Below are positions 38,280 through 47,481 of a stretch of DNA of 64,000 nucleotides, one piece after another. The stretch lies in the NCBI RefSeq assembly GCF_000949255.1, contig NZ_JXUW01000004.1:111728-175727 (forward strand). Direction: 5' to 3'. The position numbers were made by a program, and so were the translations under genes. The notes below the pieces were generated by a model. It was given only the letters and a program-made list of their open reading frames with translations, was not told the DNA's origin and searched no databases. Source of the stretch: Ferrimicrobium acidiphilum DSM 19497 (lineage in GTDB: Bacteria; Actinomycetota; Acidimicrobiia; Acidimicrobiales; Acidimicrobiaceae). Numbering within the stretch: position 1 is the stretch's first letter; each line of letters begins with the position of its first letter.

Positions 38280-38451
38280 CTATCTTAGCGAGGCTTTACT
38301 GCAGTCACGCCCTCGGCTATCCGTAATGTTGTCATGCGAGTTAATCGATGGGCCCGGTTCCACCTCTGCGGGCGTTCCGCAATGCAAGAGATCGGCGACC
38401 GCGACGATCATCCTGCGCGTAGCATTCACGGGACTCCTAGGATGTTAGGTC

Positions 38452-39240
38452 GTGGCCGTCAAAAACTCCCTCAGTCAAACGAGAACCGTTGCGCTGGTCA
38501 TACCGGCTCGAAACGAAGCTCCACGACTCCCTCATGTATTGGAGATCGTCACCTCCAATCCAACCGCTATCTTTGATGAGATTATCGTTGTTAACGACTG
38601 CTCCGCCGACGCCACTGCCGCAACAACTCGCCAATTTAGAGGCGTGCGCCTCGTATCGCTCGATGACGGACAACCAGGCAAAGGTAGGGCGTTGCAAGCA
38701 GGGTGGAGGCAGTCCACGGCGGACGTCATAGTCACCTGCGACGCCGATTTAGGATCCATCCAACACGAGCAGCTGAACAGCCTGGTTAATGCGCTCGTTA
38801 ACCAGCAGCAGCTCCGACTTACCAAAGCCGCCTACGGCAATCATGCTGACAGCAGTGGCCGAGTCACCGAACTCACTGCCAAACCGCTTCTTGAAGTCTT
38901 CTTTCCGGATTGTGCCGACATCCAGTCTCCTTTGAGTGGGGAGATGGCGTTTTATCGTACCGATGTCGAATCACTCGATCTGCCACAAGATTATGGTGTA
39001 GATATTGCAATCCTCCTTGACCTCGCAAAGCGTCACGGCAGAAGCTCCATCGCGGAGATTCCTTTCGGCACAAAAAAGCACCCACACCAGCCACTCTCAT
39101 CACTGTCGATCCAATCCCGACAGGTTATCCGAGCCATCCTAGAACGCGTTGAGCGTCTCCATGGTGGCTTAGAAGATGCAATTCGCACCCCATCCATTAG
39201 CCATCTACTTAAGGTTTCTTCTGCCCTAGGCAACTACTGA
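38452..39240 (+). CDS. GpgS-like glucosyltransferase (glucosyl-3-phosphoglycerate synthase family)
   Basis: A 262-residue GT-A glycosyltransferase. VALVIPARNEAPRLPHVL, IIVVNDCSADAT, PGKGRALQAGW and TCDADLGS give the nucleotide-sugar site. The long segment GRVTELTAKPLLEVFF and QSPLSGEMAFYRT, then YGVDIAILLDLA, resemble glucosyl-3-phosphoglycerate synthase, which makes the precursor of the compatible solute glucosylglycerate. The GTG start is at 38452. It is convergent with, and overlaps by 15 bp, a glycerate kinase gene, which fits glycerate metabolism. Substrate is inferred. Confidence 0.75.
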   Translation: MAVKNSLSQTRTVALVIPARNEAPRLPHVLEIVTSNPTAIFDEIIVVNDCSADATAATTRQFRGVRLVSLDDGQPGKGRALQAGWRQSTADVIVTCDADLGSIQHEQLNSLVNALVNQQQLRLTKAAYGNHADSSGRVTELTAKPLLEVFFPDCADIQSPLSGEMAFYRTDVESLDLPQDYGVDIAILLDLAKRHGRSSIAEIPFGTKKHPHQPLSSLSIQSRQVIRAILERVERLHGGLEDAIRTPSISHLLKVSSALGNY

Positions 39241-40239
39241 CCTTGCGAGCTCCCCAATCAGCTGGAGCGGATTGGCCAGGGAGCGCTCGATACCAAAGAT
39301 CTCGGAGAGTGCATATACGCGGTGTCCAGAATGGCGTACTCTCTCTACAATCCGAGAGTCCGCTGTACCAACGATCACCACGACCTGCTTGCCTTGAGAT
39401 TCAGCTAACATCAAGACCTCACCAACGACCTTTCCATCGAAGGACGTCTCATCAAGGCGTCCTTCACCGGTAAGGACAAGGTCCGCTTCACTGATCTGTC
39501 GCGAAAGCTGGATGCGACTAGCGACCTCGTCGAAGCCAGAGGCAAGGACAGCACCGAACGCCATCAATGCACCCCCCAGTCCACCGGCGGCCCCAGTGCC
39601 CGCATATTCGTCAAGATCGATCCCATACCATCGTCGGTACCAAGCATGCAACGCTACAAGTCTGGCGCTAAGGAGATCAACCTCCTTTGGCGCGGCACCC
39701 TTCTGTGGCGCAAAGACCTCCCCGGCCTGTGTGAACCGCGTTCGAACATCGAGCGCTACCCTTACCGGAACACCGTACGTTGCAAGTTTACGTTGACGCG
39801 CCCTTCGAATAAAGCCGAGCCCACCGTCGGTAACTGCAGAACCTCCGCAACCAACAAGGATCGCGGCCGGTCGCCGCCTTAGTGCCTCTTCGAGAAGGAT
39901 AGCCACACCAGTCGAATCGGCTCGAATAGGATCGTTACCTGCTGCTCCTCCCACCTGGGTCAAACCGATCGTTTGTGCGGTCTCGAGAATCACTTCAACA
40001 CCGCTGACGCCATGCTCCCTAAAACCCAACCTGGCAAAACAGCCCCGACCAAGAGCATCGACAGTTGGTACTTGCACAAAACGATTGGCGAGGATCTCTA
40101 AGAACCCTTCTCCCCCATCGGACAGTGGGCACTCTCTCACCTCATATGAGGAAAGAGCTCGGGCAAGTTCACGACCGATAGCTCGAGCCGACATCGTACC
40201 CTTGAAACTATCAAAAGCAGCTAGAACATTCAAGCACAC
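39226..40239 (-). CDS. Glycerate kinase
   Basis: A 337-residue glycerate kinase of the GlxK/GckA family, phosphorylating D-glycerate (commonly to 2-phosphoglycerate). Signatures are the N-terminal AAFDSFKGTMSA, CPLSDGGEGFLEIL, VGCGGSAVTDGGLGFI, GTGAAGGLGGALMAFGA and LTGEGRLDETSFDGKV. The GTG start at 40239 is followed 6 nt later by an in-frame TTG alternative. It may provide or recycle phosphoglycerate for the convergent GpgS-like enzyme. Confidence 0.9.
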   Translation of the reverse strand: MCLNVLAAFDSFKGTMSARAIGRELARALSSYEVRECPLSDGGEGFLEILANRFVQVPTVDALGRGCFARLGFREHGVSGVEVILETAQTIGLTQVGGAAGNDPIRADSTGVAILLEEALRRRPAAILVGCGGSAVTDGGLGFIRRARQRKLATYGVPVRVALDVRTRFTQAGEVFAPQKGAAPKEVDLLSARLVALHAWYRRWYGIDLDEYAGTGAAGGLGGALMAFGAVLASGFDEVASRIQLSRQISEADLVLTGEGRLDETSFDGKVVGEVLMLAESQGKQVVVIVGTADSRIVERVRHSGHRVYALSEIFGIERSLANPLQLIGELARSVVA

Positions 40240-40280
40240 CGCCTCGCCTTACGGGACTACACTAGGAGCCAGCGACAACT

Positions 40281-41639
40281 ATGCCAAACCTCTCCCGATA
40301 TCTTTTCGTCACCAACAGAGGCCCACTACAGCCCGGGCCCGACAGCCACACTTTGATAAGATCCGGAGGAGGGCTCGCCAGTGGACTCATTGGCCTCATG
40401 GATCAGGACAATGCTCAGACAATCCAGTGGCTATTCCCAATATCCGCCGAGGCTGAGCTGCAGGCTGCCAGCGAAGGGCGCTATCAGGCAGTCCAGCCAG
40501 GTTTTCACCCGGCTCCAGTCGATGCTCGCGACCATGCTACTGCCTACCAGGCGATCGCCAACGAATACTACTGGTACCTTTTCCATGGACTTTTCGATCT
40601 TAGCTTCGAACCCATTATCAACCAGGCATTTTATGACGCTTACGATCGATATCGTAGCTTCAATACTCAGATGGCCGATGCAGCGTGCAGGCTTGATCTG
40701 GCGGAGACCATGGTGATAATCAACGACTATCACCTCATGTTGATGCCTCAACTCCTACGCGAGCGCGGATTCGACGGGCCAATAGCACTCTTCTTCCACA
40801 CTCCGATTTGCACCGCAGCAGAGGCGATGCTCATCCCAACTCGTCTACGTGATGAGTTGGCGCGAAGCTTTGCCGCATCCAGCGTCATAGGGTTGCACGC
40901 CGACCATTGGAGACAAAATCTCCTCGAATCCTTCGGTCACCACGGCCCCACCCTGCCGCCAACCGTCATTGCACCTCTACCTGCGGATGCTAGTGCAATC
41001 CTCAGCTCACTTACCGACGCAGACATCGCCCAGGAACGTGAACGACTCGAGCCACTATCGATGGGGCTTCCAACGATCCTGAGAGTCGACCGAATTGAAC
41101 CATCGAAGAATCTTCTACGAGGAGTGTACGCCATCGACGAGATGCTGCGTCACCATCCTAGCGAGGCAGGCAATTTTCGAGCCCTGCTATTTGCCTACCC
41201 ATCACGGAGCACAATACCTAAATACAGACGTCTTACTGCTGAACTTGAAACACTCGTACGCGAGGTGAACGAGCGTTGGGGACGACACGGTTGGGATCCA
41301 ATCTACCTCGATCTTTCCGATCATCCATCTCGCAGCCTTGCTAGCTACCAGATCTTCGACGCCTTGCTGGTCAATCCGCTGCGTGATGGACTGAATCTCG
41401 TCGCCTTCGAAGCTGCGCTCGCTGCCAAACCTAACGCTCAAATCGTCTTGTCGACCGAGGCCGGAGCAGCCGAGCACATTGGCAGCTGGTTGGAGTTGAT
41501 CAACCCACTCGATATCGGTGAGACCGCTGACGCCCTCGGCCGAGCACTAAATGGTGGTGACCTTGACCCGGTAAGATCATGGACTCGCCAAAATACCTGG
41601 ACAAAATGGCTGGAAACCATCAGTGCCGCAGTTCGCTAA
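40281..41639 (+). CDS. otsA: Trehalose-6-phosphate synthase (GT20)
   Basis: Transfers glucose from a nucleotide sugar to glucose-6-phosphate. The family N-terminus NRGPLQPGP followed by SGGGLASGL, the centre IINDYHLMLMPQLLRERG, ALFFHTPI, VDRIEPSKNLLRG, and the C-terminal NPLRDGLNLVAFEAALA are present. At 452 residues it is slightly divergent and compact. ATG at 40281 has AGGAG upstream. The otsB start lies inside its end, so the two are coupled. Confidence 0.92.
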   Translation: MPNLSRYLFVTNRGPLQPGPDSHTLIRSGGGLASGLIGLMDQDNAQTIQWLFPISAEAELQAASEGRYQAVQPGFHPAPVDARDHATAYQAIANEYYWYLFHGLFDLSFEPIINQAFYDAYDRYRSFNTQMADAACRLDLAETMVIINDYHLMLMPQLLRERGFDGPIALFFHTPICTAAEAMLIPTRLRDELARSFAASSVIGLHADHWRQNLLESFGHHGPTLPPTVIAPLPADASAILSSLTDADIAQERERLEPLSMGLPTILRVDRIEPSKNLLRGVYAIDEMLRHHPSEAGNFRALLFAYPSRSTIPKYRRLTAELETLVREVNERWGRHGWDPIYLDLSDHPSRSLASYQIFDALLVNPLRDGLNLVAFEAALAAKPNAQIVLSTEAGAAEHIGSWLELINPLDIGETADALGRALNGGDLDPVRSWTRQNTWTKWLETISAAVR

Positions 41640-42369
41640 ATTTCGTGACGCATACCTTGTTCAACCCCGATCAGCGTTGCTGGCCTTCGATTTTGACGGA
41701 ACGCTAGCGCCGATCGTAGCGACTCCTCACGAGGCTAAACTTGACGAAAATATGTATCAACCGCTCCATGCCCTGGGCGAGTTGACTGACATCGCTATCA
41801 TATCCGGTCGACCGACTGACTATCTGAGGCAACAATTTGCCGGCCTTCAAGTAGAAATTATCGGTAATTATGGTCGGCCTGAGCGATTGTCTCCAGAGTC
41901 ACAAGTGCTCCTTCATGAGCTTATAGACCGCGCCCGTAACGAACTCCCCAGCTCTATTTTCGTCGAGTTCAAACCAAGTTCGCTAGCGCTCCATTTCCGA
42001 AATGCTCCCGACTTGGAACCTGAGGTCATCCACTGGGCGCAGATTCAAGAACGAAAACACAGCCTCTCGCTTGACTTCGGGAAGTCGGTGGTCGAATTAG
42101 CCATCATCAATAGCTCCAACAAGGGCAAGGTCCTCCATTCTCTAGCCAAAGGACGCACTGCGGTGCTATATGCCGGTGATGATTTGGGTGATATCTCCGC
42201 TCTCAAAGTACTGCAGCAATTGCAAGTGGCGACCTGTGGTCTCGCTGTGATCTCTGAACAAACTCCGCTGGAACTTTCGACTATTGCCGATGAGAGTGTG
42301 ACGAGAGATCAATTGGTGAATTACTTGATCTCGCTCATACCCGGAGAGGACGACTGGGAGACTCGATAA
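41623..42369 (+). CDS. otsB: Trehalose-6-phosphate phosphatase
   Basis: HAD-superfamily phosphatase of 248 residues that produces trehalose. Motif I is AFDFDGTLAPI, followed by IISGRPTDYLRQ, and the terminal metal motif is YAGDDLGDISAL. The GTG start at 41623 overlaps otsA by 17 bp. Together with the GpgS-like gene and the glycerate kinase it forms a compatible-solute block. Confidence 0.92.
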   Translation: MPQFAKFRDAYLVQPRSALLAFDFDGTLAPIVATPHEAKLDENMYQPLHALGELTDIAIISGRPTDYLRQQFAGLQVEIIGNYGRPERLSPESQVLLHELIDRARNELPSSIFVEFKPSSLALHFRNAPDLEPEVIHWAQIQERKHSLSLDFGKSVVELAIINSSNKGKVLHSLAKGRTAVLYAGDDLGDISALKVLQQLQVATCGLAVISEQTPLELSTIADESVTRDQLVNYLISLIPGEDDWETR

Positions 42370-42832
42370 TGTCCTCATGACGCTTTCATGGACATCCAAG
42401 ATCGCCCACGCGGCTTAGGCAGGTGAGCGCCCACTGGTTCGCTGTGCTGGTTGGCATGCGCACCTGCACAACCTTGGAACGCATCTCCGCGTACATGTGA
42501 TTTTTAGTCACACTCGGCTATGCGTTGTCGGTATAGACAGCGGAATATAGCCTGCTACCTGCTTTTATCCTCGCCCGATGACTACACCCTCTGGTTGATG
42601 GCTTGACTATGGCCGGTTTGGCGAGTAGATGCGTAAGTTCTGCTGTCGAGGTCTGACCGATCGTCAGCTTCAAAGTTTTAGATAATTAGCTGCGCACATC
42701 CGCTTGTTCATAGAATACGTTATTCAGCCCTAGACGCAATAGATTGCGAGCATTCCGATGGACGGCGCCTTGAGCCCTCGTCATTGAAGGGAATACGCTG
42801 CAGTTCGATCAACAAAAGTTCAGAATCGACAA
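42370..42832. other. Intergenic region, no gene recognised
   Basis: About 460 bp between otsB and the TetR gene. No frame has both a plausible ribosome site and a recognisable product. GTGA/TCAC around 42499-42513 forms only a tiny stem. No tRNA or clear terminator was found. The TetR promoter is presumably in the last 100 bp. Confidence 0.4.
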
Positions 42833-42883
42833 ATGGCTCCGATAACACTTTGCAACCTTCAAAGTGCAAAGGTGGGTCCAGTT

Positions 42884-43372
42884 ATGGGAAGTGTTCAAGA
42901 AACCTGGCGGGAGCGCAGAGAACAAATTTTGCGAGCAGCCATGGAGGTTCTCGTCAATGATGGTGCCAGTAGTTTGACAATCCGTAGCGTCGCGAAAGTA
43001 GCCGGAGTCGACCCAGCGCTGATATATCACTACTTCAGCTCCAAAGCAGACCTCTTGGAAGAGATGACCTATATTCCAATCGAGATCGCGTCAGAACTAT
43101 CAAATCCAACTCGGGATCTAATCTGGAAACTCTCCCTCTTCGAACGCCAGCCAGCCGCACTCTGGATAGCCGCACTAATGATATGTATGGTTGACACGAG
43201 GGAACGTGGTTCTGAACAATTTGCTCGCCTCCTCGATCTTCTCCTCCCTAGTGGAGACCGAGCCAAGAGAACAATGGTCGTCGGACTACTGTTTGAACGA
43301 CACCTGCTTCGCTCGACCGAATGTGAGGGTAAGGCACTGCGACGCTACGCTGAACTTGTTGAAGCAGTTTAG
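42884..43372 (+). CDS. TetR-family transcriptional regulator
   Basis: An N-terminal TetR helix-turn-helix is clear: QILRAAMEVLVNDGASSLTI, SVAKVAGVDPALIYHYFSSK, then the ligand-binding helical region. The likely start is ATG at 42884 (MGSVQETWRERR); an in-frame ATG at 42833 would add 17 residues. The protein has about 162 residues, rather short for the family. It is alone, convergent with mobA and overlapping it by 4 bp. Its target is not evident. Confidence 0.85.
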   Translation: MGSVQETWRERREQILRAAMEVLVNDGASSLTIRSVAKVAGVDPALIYHYFSSKADLLEEMTYIPIEIASELSNPTRDLIWKLSLFERQPAALWIAALMICMVDTRERGSEQFARLLDLLLPSGDRAKRTMVVGLLFERHLLRSTECEGKALRRYAELVEAV

Positions 43373-43926
43373 GACTGGCCAACCGAATCCGGCAACTCCC
43401 ACGGATAGTCACTGTCATAGAACTGCGACGCCAATCCAGAAGGCACCTCAAGAAGCCGCAGCCGCGAGGTGTAGGCGCGCATACTCCCTCCAATCGGTTC
43501 TTGCCTCAACATCTCTACTGGAGCTCCAAACGTTGCCCAGCTGGGTGAATGATCCAGCATCAACACGCTGGGCATCCGAAGCACCTCTCGAACAAACCAA
43601 CGCACCCCGGTAGCCTCCAGACGGTAGAGATCGACAGGTAGCACGACAACAACGCCGAATTCTCCGAAAGCACCAGCTATCGCAGCTTCATGGAGAGCGC
43701 AGGCTGGGCCCATCCCTCTATCGAGGAAATAGTCGCAATTCGCTGCTGTACCACCAACCTCAATGACCCTCGGTCCAACCACCTCTATGACCAGTCGAGC
43801 AAGCCACTGCGCCTGGGAGGAGGAGCCGCGATATAAGCCCGCCTTATCCCGCCCCATCCGGAGTGAGCGTCCACCAGTCAATAGGCAAACCAAGGGTGCC
43901 ATCGGAACCCGGTCTACGTACAACAC
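43369..43926 (-). CDS. mobA: Molybdenum cofactor guanylyltransferase
   Basis: Nucleotidyltransferase of 185 residues that attaches GMP to molybdopterin. The N-terminal signature LTGGRSLRMGRDKAGLY matches LAGGxSxRMGxDK, and VVVLPVDLYRLE carries the metal-binding aspartate. The protein is a bit short and the start is uncertain (GTG at 43926 or a downstream ATG). It is divergent from moaA in a molybdenum-cofactor locus. Confidence 0.82.
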   Translation of the reverse strand: MLYVDRVPMAPLVCLLTGGRSLRMGRDKAGLYRGSSSQAQWLARLVIEVVGPRVIEVGGTAANCDYFLDRGMGPACALHEAAIAGAFGEFGVVVVLPVDLYRLEATGVRWFVREVLRMPSVLMLDHSPSWATFGAPVEMLRQEPIGGSMRAYTSRLRLLEVPSGLASQFYDSDYPWELPDSVGQS

Positions 43927-43954
43927 TTCTCCATAGTCACTACGCTACTAGAGT

Positions 43955-44962
43955 ATGGATGTCCGGAAGCACTTGGTAGACAGCTATGGCCGTGAGATTC
44001 GAGACCTCAGAATCTCTGTCACTGATCGCTGCAACTTTCGCTGTACCTATTGCTTACCCGAGGAGGGCATTGAGTGGCTCCCACGCAGCGAGCTGCTTAC
44101 CTTCGAAGAAATCACAGCCATCAGCCGTGTCTTCACTGAACGTTTCTACATCGAGTCGATCAGGTTAACGGGTGGGGAGCCTACAATTCGAGCTCAACTC
44201 CCTCGTCTCGTAGCGATGCTGTCGTCGTTGACAAATCATCAAGGGCAGAAGATCAACCTATCGATGACGACAAATGGGGTTACACTCCCGTTACTTGCCG
44301 ATCCACTCCGCGAAGCCGGTCTCGACCGTATCAACATCTCGCTCGACACCCTTAGACCAGATCGTTTCCTACAGATCACTAAACGTCCCCAGTTCGAACG
44401 AGTTCTGGAGGGGATCGAGGCGGCTCAATCTGCGGGTTTCGCGCCTATCAAACTCAATGTGGTGGCCATGAAGGGCGTGAATGACGACGAGATCCTTGAC
44501 TTCGCCGCATTTGGACGAGACCATGACCTCCAAGTGCGCTTCATCGAGTTCATGCCACTTGACGGCGCAAACGCATGGGACCGAACCGATGTGCTCTCGG
44601 CAGATGAGATTCTCGCCCGCATCGAGAGCGTCTATCCAGTTGATCCAATCAAAAGAACAGCCGCTCCCGCCACTACCTATCAATATCGGGATGGCAAGGG
44701 CTCCTTTGGGATCATTCCTACGGTCACCAAGCCCTTCTGTGGTGATTGCGATCGGGTGCGATTGAGCGCTGAGGGCAAGATTCGAACCTGCCTCTTTGCA
44801 CTTGACGAGCACGACCTTCGAGGCCTAGTCCGTAACAACGTACCATCCGAAGAGCTCGTTGCACAGATTGAGTCGATTGTCTCGACGAAGTGGGCTGGGC
44901 ACTCCATTGGGCGGGTGAACTTCATACGACCATCGAAATCCATGAGTCAAATCGGTGGGTAA
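43955..44962 (+). CDS. moaA: GTP 3',8-cyclase
   Basis: Radical SAM enzyme of the first step of molybdenum cofactor synthesis. The SAM cluster motif is C26, C30 and C33 in RCNFRCTYCLPEEG. The C-terminal second cluster uses FCGDCDRVRLSAEGKIRTC. The C-terminus ends in the conserved GG. The 335-residue length is standard. ATG at 43955 has no ribosome site, so it may be leaderless, starting very near the divergent mobA. It is followed by moaC. Confidence 0.95.
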   Translation: MDVRKHLVDSYGREIRDLRISVTDRCNFRCTYCLPEEGIEWLPRSELLTFEEITAISRVFTERFYIESIRLTGGEPTIRAQLPRLVAMLSSLTNHQGQKINLSMTTNGVTLPLLADPLREAGLDRINISLDTLRPDRFLQITKRPQFERVLEGIEAAQSAGFAPIKLNVVAMKGVNDDEILDFAAFGRDHDLQVRFIEFMPLDGANAWDRTDVLSADEILARIESVYPVDPIKRTAAPATTYQYRDGKGSFGIIPTVTKPFCGDCDRVRLSAEGKIRTCLFALDEHDLRGLVRNNVPSEELVAQIESIVSTKWAGHSIGRVNFIRPSKSMSQIGG

Positions 44963-45009
44963 TCGCAAAATCGCCACCGTCCGGTGAAATAGCCACCTAA
45001 AGTGTAGGC

Positions 45010-45495
45010 ATGGCAGATCGAGAGCTCACCCACCTCGACCCATTGGGTCGCGCACGAATGGTTGATGTCACCCCTAAGGAACCTACGCATAGGCGAGCAC
45101 TCGCTCGTTGCAAAGTGTTCATGAAGCCCGAGACCACCGCTCTGGTAGCGAACAATGCTGTCAACAAGGGTGACGTTTTAGGAGCGGCTCGCATTGCCGG
45201 GATTCAAGCGTCGAAACGCACCCCGGACCTCATACCCCTTTGCCACCCACTTTTGATTGGGTCTGTATATATAAACTTCACGTTGGGAGACACATTCGTG
45301 GAGGTCGAGGCTCAGGTAGAGACGGTGGACCGAACGGGTGTCGAGATGGAAGCGCTCACAGCGGCATCGATAGCTGCCCTCACGATCTACGATATGTGCA
45401 AGTCTTACGACCGCTCGATGGTAATCGGTGAGCTCGCGCTGTGGGAGAAAACCGGAGGAAAGTCGGGCATCTGGCGACGCGAAGAGGGGGAATAG
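45010..45495 (+). CDS. moaC: Cyclic pyranopterin monophosphate synthase
   Basis: Converts the MoaA product to cyclic pyranopterin monophosphate. A 161-residue protein with ARMVDVTPKEPTHRRALA, the conserved LIPLCHPLL, EVEAQVETVDRTGVEMEAL and the C-terminal LWEKTGGKSG. The ATG start is at 45010. It follows moaA closely and is 4 nt before the small membrane protein. Confidence 0.95.
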   Translation: MADRELTHLDPLGRARMVDVTPKEPTHRRALARCKVFMKPETTALVANNAVNKGDVLGAARIAGIQASKRTPDLIPLCHPLLIGSVYINFTLGDTFVEVEAQVETVDRTGVEMEALTAASIAALTIYDMCKSYDRSMVIGELALWEKTGGKSGIWRREEGE

Positions 45496-45499
45496 ACGA

Positions 45500-45949
45500 A
45501 TGCAGCTAGTGGTGGTACTCGTTCTTGTCATCGGATGGTCTCTCATACTTGCACAACCGTTTTTTAGCGCCCGCAAACGCAAGGACTACCTGCGGTCAAT
45601 TATCGCTTTTCGCCAGCAACTGATAGCCCTCGAAACCGGAATCCAAAGTCGTCCATCGCGCGGTAGCTCTCCTCGTCCTGCTAGACCCATTGCATCGTCA
45701 TTGACGCCATACCGACGTAGGCAGCGAACTCTTGCATCCCTTGTCATGTCTCTGTTTATTGGGCTGATCTTGGCGACTGTAGCAGCGCCCGTTGGCATCG
45801 TCCTCACCACTATCAGCCTGGTCTCAATAGCAGTGTTTCTTACTCTTGCACGGGCGAGCCATAACGCGCTTCGCGCACGAGCACCTTATCCTCCGCAACG
45901 ACGGGTTGTAGCATCCGCCGCACGCTCATCAGAGAGAGCTATCGCCTAA
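45500..45949 (+). CDS. Small membrane protein, unknown function
   Basis: A 149-residue protein starting at ATG 45500, four bases after the moaC stop, with AGAGGGGGA upstream. A helix at residues 3-21 precedes a basic region (SARKRKDYLRS). Two further hydrophobic segments lie at about 76-95 and 97-117, and the tail is arginine- and alanine-rich. No family is recognised. Co-transcription with moaC is likely by position, which does not prove a role in cofactor synthesis. Confidence 0.65.
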   Translation: MQLVVVLVLVIGWSLILAQPFFSARKRKDYLRSIIAFRQQLIALETGIQSRPSRGSSPRPARPIASSLTPYRRRQRTLASLVMSLFIGLILATVAAPVGIVLTTISLVSIAVFLTLARASHNALRARAPYPPQRRVVASAARSSERAIA

Positions 45950-45972
45950 CGACCGGATAGACTAGTCCACGC

Positions 45973-46045
45973 GGGGGTGTAGCTCAGCTGGTAGAGCGCT
46001 ACGTTCGCAATGTAGAGGCCGAGGGTTCGAGTCCCTTCACCTCCA
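45973..46045 (+). tRNA. tRNA-Ala (anticodon CGC)
   Basis: The cloverleaf is complete. The acceptor GGGGGTG pairs with CACCTCC with one G-U, discriminator A. The D arm is GCTC/GAGC. The anticodon stem CTACG/TGTAG has loop TTCGCAA and anticodon CGC at 46006-46008. The T arm AGGG/CCCT has loop TTCGAGT. CCA is not encoded. Confidence 0.97.
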
Positions 46046-46608
46046 CCCTGTGCTCTTGACCTGTGTACTTGAGGTCCCACATCTCGTGACCATCTATTAT
46101 GTTCGTGCGGTACGGTCGACCTCGTTATGGACAACTCACTGGCATTGTCCCAGAATTGCGCTGGGAACCCAGATAGCCGTGGAGTGCGGGGTAGACGCAG
46201 ACACTGGTAGCTGTGTCACGCAGCCTTTTAGCCGGATTCAACTGCCACTCCGACTTCCATCTGGGTGCCCGCTACGATAACAACGTGCGTCCGGATGACC
46301 TTCCTGTTATCCCTGTGCCGAGGTTCGCCCTCCGGAGGCGCCCTGGCCCAAGTGGGACCACCGCTTCTAGGTGCTTGAGCCTCGGGTCAAATTCCTCAGC
46401 TACGCTGGGGCCAGATTAGTCAAGCATTTCCACTGGTCGATCGCTTTCAAACGACAGTCGAGAATCGGCTACAAATCGCCGATCAGGTGCAAACAAGCCG
46501 CTAAATTGCAGTCAGCACAGCCAAGCGGGACTCCGCGTCCAACTTGGTGAGTAATTCCAGAGGATAGTGAAGTGTCTGGAGCGCGAAGAGAAAAGGAGTA
46601 CCTATTAA
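46046..46608. other. Intergenic region, no gene recognised
   Basis: About 560 bp between tRNA-Ala and the rpiA leader. Open frames exist, but translations show no motif and have no ribosome sites. The base composition is similar to the surroundings. The end holds AAAAGGAG (46591-46598) before a tiny frame. No IS end, tRNA or terminator was found. Confidence 0.4.
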
Positions 46609-46650
46609 ATGCGTAGGTATTTTGAAGCGGTGCGCCTTGATGACAGATAA
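46609..46650 (+). CDS. Possible 13-residue leader peptide overlapping rpiA start
   Basis: A small frame MRRYFEAVRLDDR begins at ATG 46609 with AAAAGGAG about 10 nt upstream, the best ribosome site in the region. Its stop TAA at 46648-46650 lies just past the rpiA ATG at 46640, so ribosomes finishing it could restart on rpiA. rpiA itself has no ribosome site. Alternatively the site serves a longer rpiA form starting at TTG 46622. No attenuator structure was seen. Confidence 0.35.
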   Translation: MRRYFEAVRLDDR

Positions 46651-47296
46651 CCAGCTGCAGCGCGAAAAAGAGCTAGCAGCCAAGACGGCGGCAGACCTCG
46701 TCGAAGCCGGTATGTCAGTAGGCCTCGGAACAGGAACGACAGTCGCGTGCCTACTCCCGATCCTCGCTGCTCGACGACTATCCATCCGTTGTGTCGCCAC
46801 CTCACCACAGACCGAAGAACTCGCTCGTCAGCTAGGCATGAGAGTGGAGCCATTCACTGATGTCCGCAGTCTCGATATCGCAATAGATGGCGCAGACCAG
46901 ATTGCTCCTGACGGATGGCTCGTCAAGGGAGGAGGGGCTGCCCACACGCGCGAGAAGCTGGTAGCCATCACCGCCGCTCGATTTATCGTGATCGCGGACT
47001 CTAGCAAACCAGTGGATATCTTAAACGGTCCGCTGCCGATAGAGCTTCTTGCCTTCGGGTTGGGGTCAACTCTTCGTCGATTGGGCAACGTCACTTTGAG
47101 GAATTTGCCTCCCAGTCCAGATGGGGGCATCATTGGAGATTACCACGGTCCCCTTGACGAACCCCGAGCTACCGCTACTTGGCTGTCTGGCACTCCAGGA
47201 CTTATTGAGCATGGGCTATTTCCACCTGAGATGGTGAGTACGGCCATCATCGGACGCGGCGAACAGGTCGAGGTGCGCAACTACCCTCGCTCCTGA
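46640..47296 (+). CDS. rpiA: Ribose-5-phosphate isomerase A
   Basis: Interconverts ribose 5-phosphate and ribulose 5-phosphate in the pentose phosphate pathway. Residues GLGTGTTVACLL (28-39), IAIDGADQI and VKGGGAAHTREKLVA match the RpiA active site. ATG at 46640 gives 218 residues, the usual size; TTG at 46622 would add six. It is followed by a degenerate IS607 copy. Confidence 0.93.
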   Translation: MTDNQLQREKELAAKTAADLVEAGMSVGLGTGTTVACLLPILAARRLSIRCVATSPQTEELARQLGMRVEPFTDVRSLDIAIDGADQIAPDGWLVKGGGAAHTREKLVAITAARFIVIADSSKPVDILNGPLPIELLAFGLGSTLRRLGNVTLRNLPPSPDGGIIGDYHGPLDEPRATATWLSGTPGLIEHGLFPPEMVSTAIIGRGEQVEVRNYPRS

Positions 47297-47336
47297 CCGT
47301 CCGATACTCATCAGCAATCCGTGTTCATGGGCGCCA

Positions 47337-47481
47337 GCCGCTCCGAAATACATATACATCTATATGCACCTCTTTTGTCTTCGCTCTCCAGCCGCCTTTG
47401 CGTGTTCTGCCCTATCCACAGGGACAGAACTAGGGCGAGTCGATGGTTGCCCACCTTCCACGTCCAACTTGGGTTGTCGTG
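47337..47481 (-). ncRNA. Candidate omega RNA scaffold (copy B)
   Basis: The conserved 145-bp tail, with the internal hairpin GTTCTGTCCC/GGGCAGAAC and the terminal TGCATATA-TATATGTA hairpin, is retained although tnpB is dead. Differences from the other copies are a few single substitutions, while the adjacent upstream ~60 bp has diverged by indels. The flank outside the edge, which would be the guide, is rpiA-downstream sequence. Confidence 0.3.

Noticed and set aside
46300..46330. A stretch resembling a homing endonuclease site (GGGATAACAGG on the minus strand)
   Set aside because: The match is short and no intron, intein or endonuclease gene is nearby; coincidence is likely.
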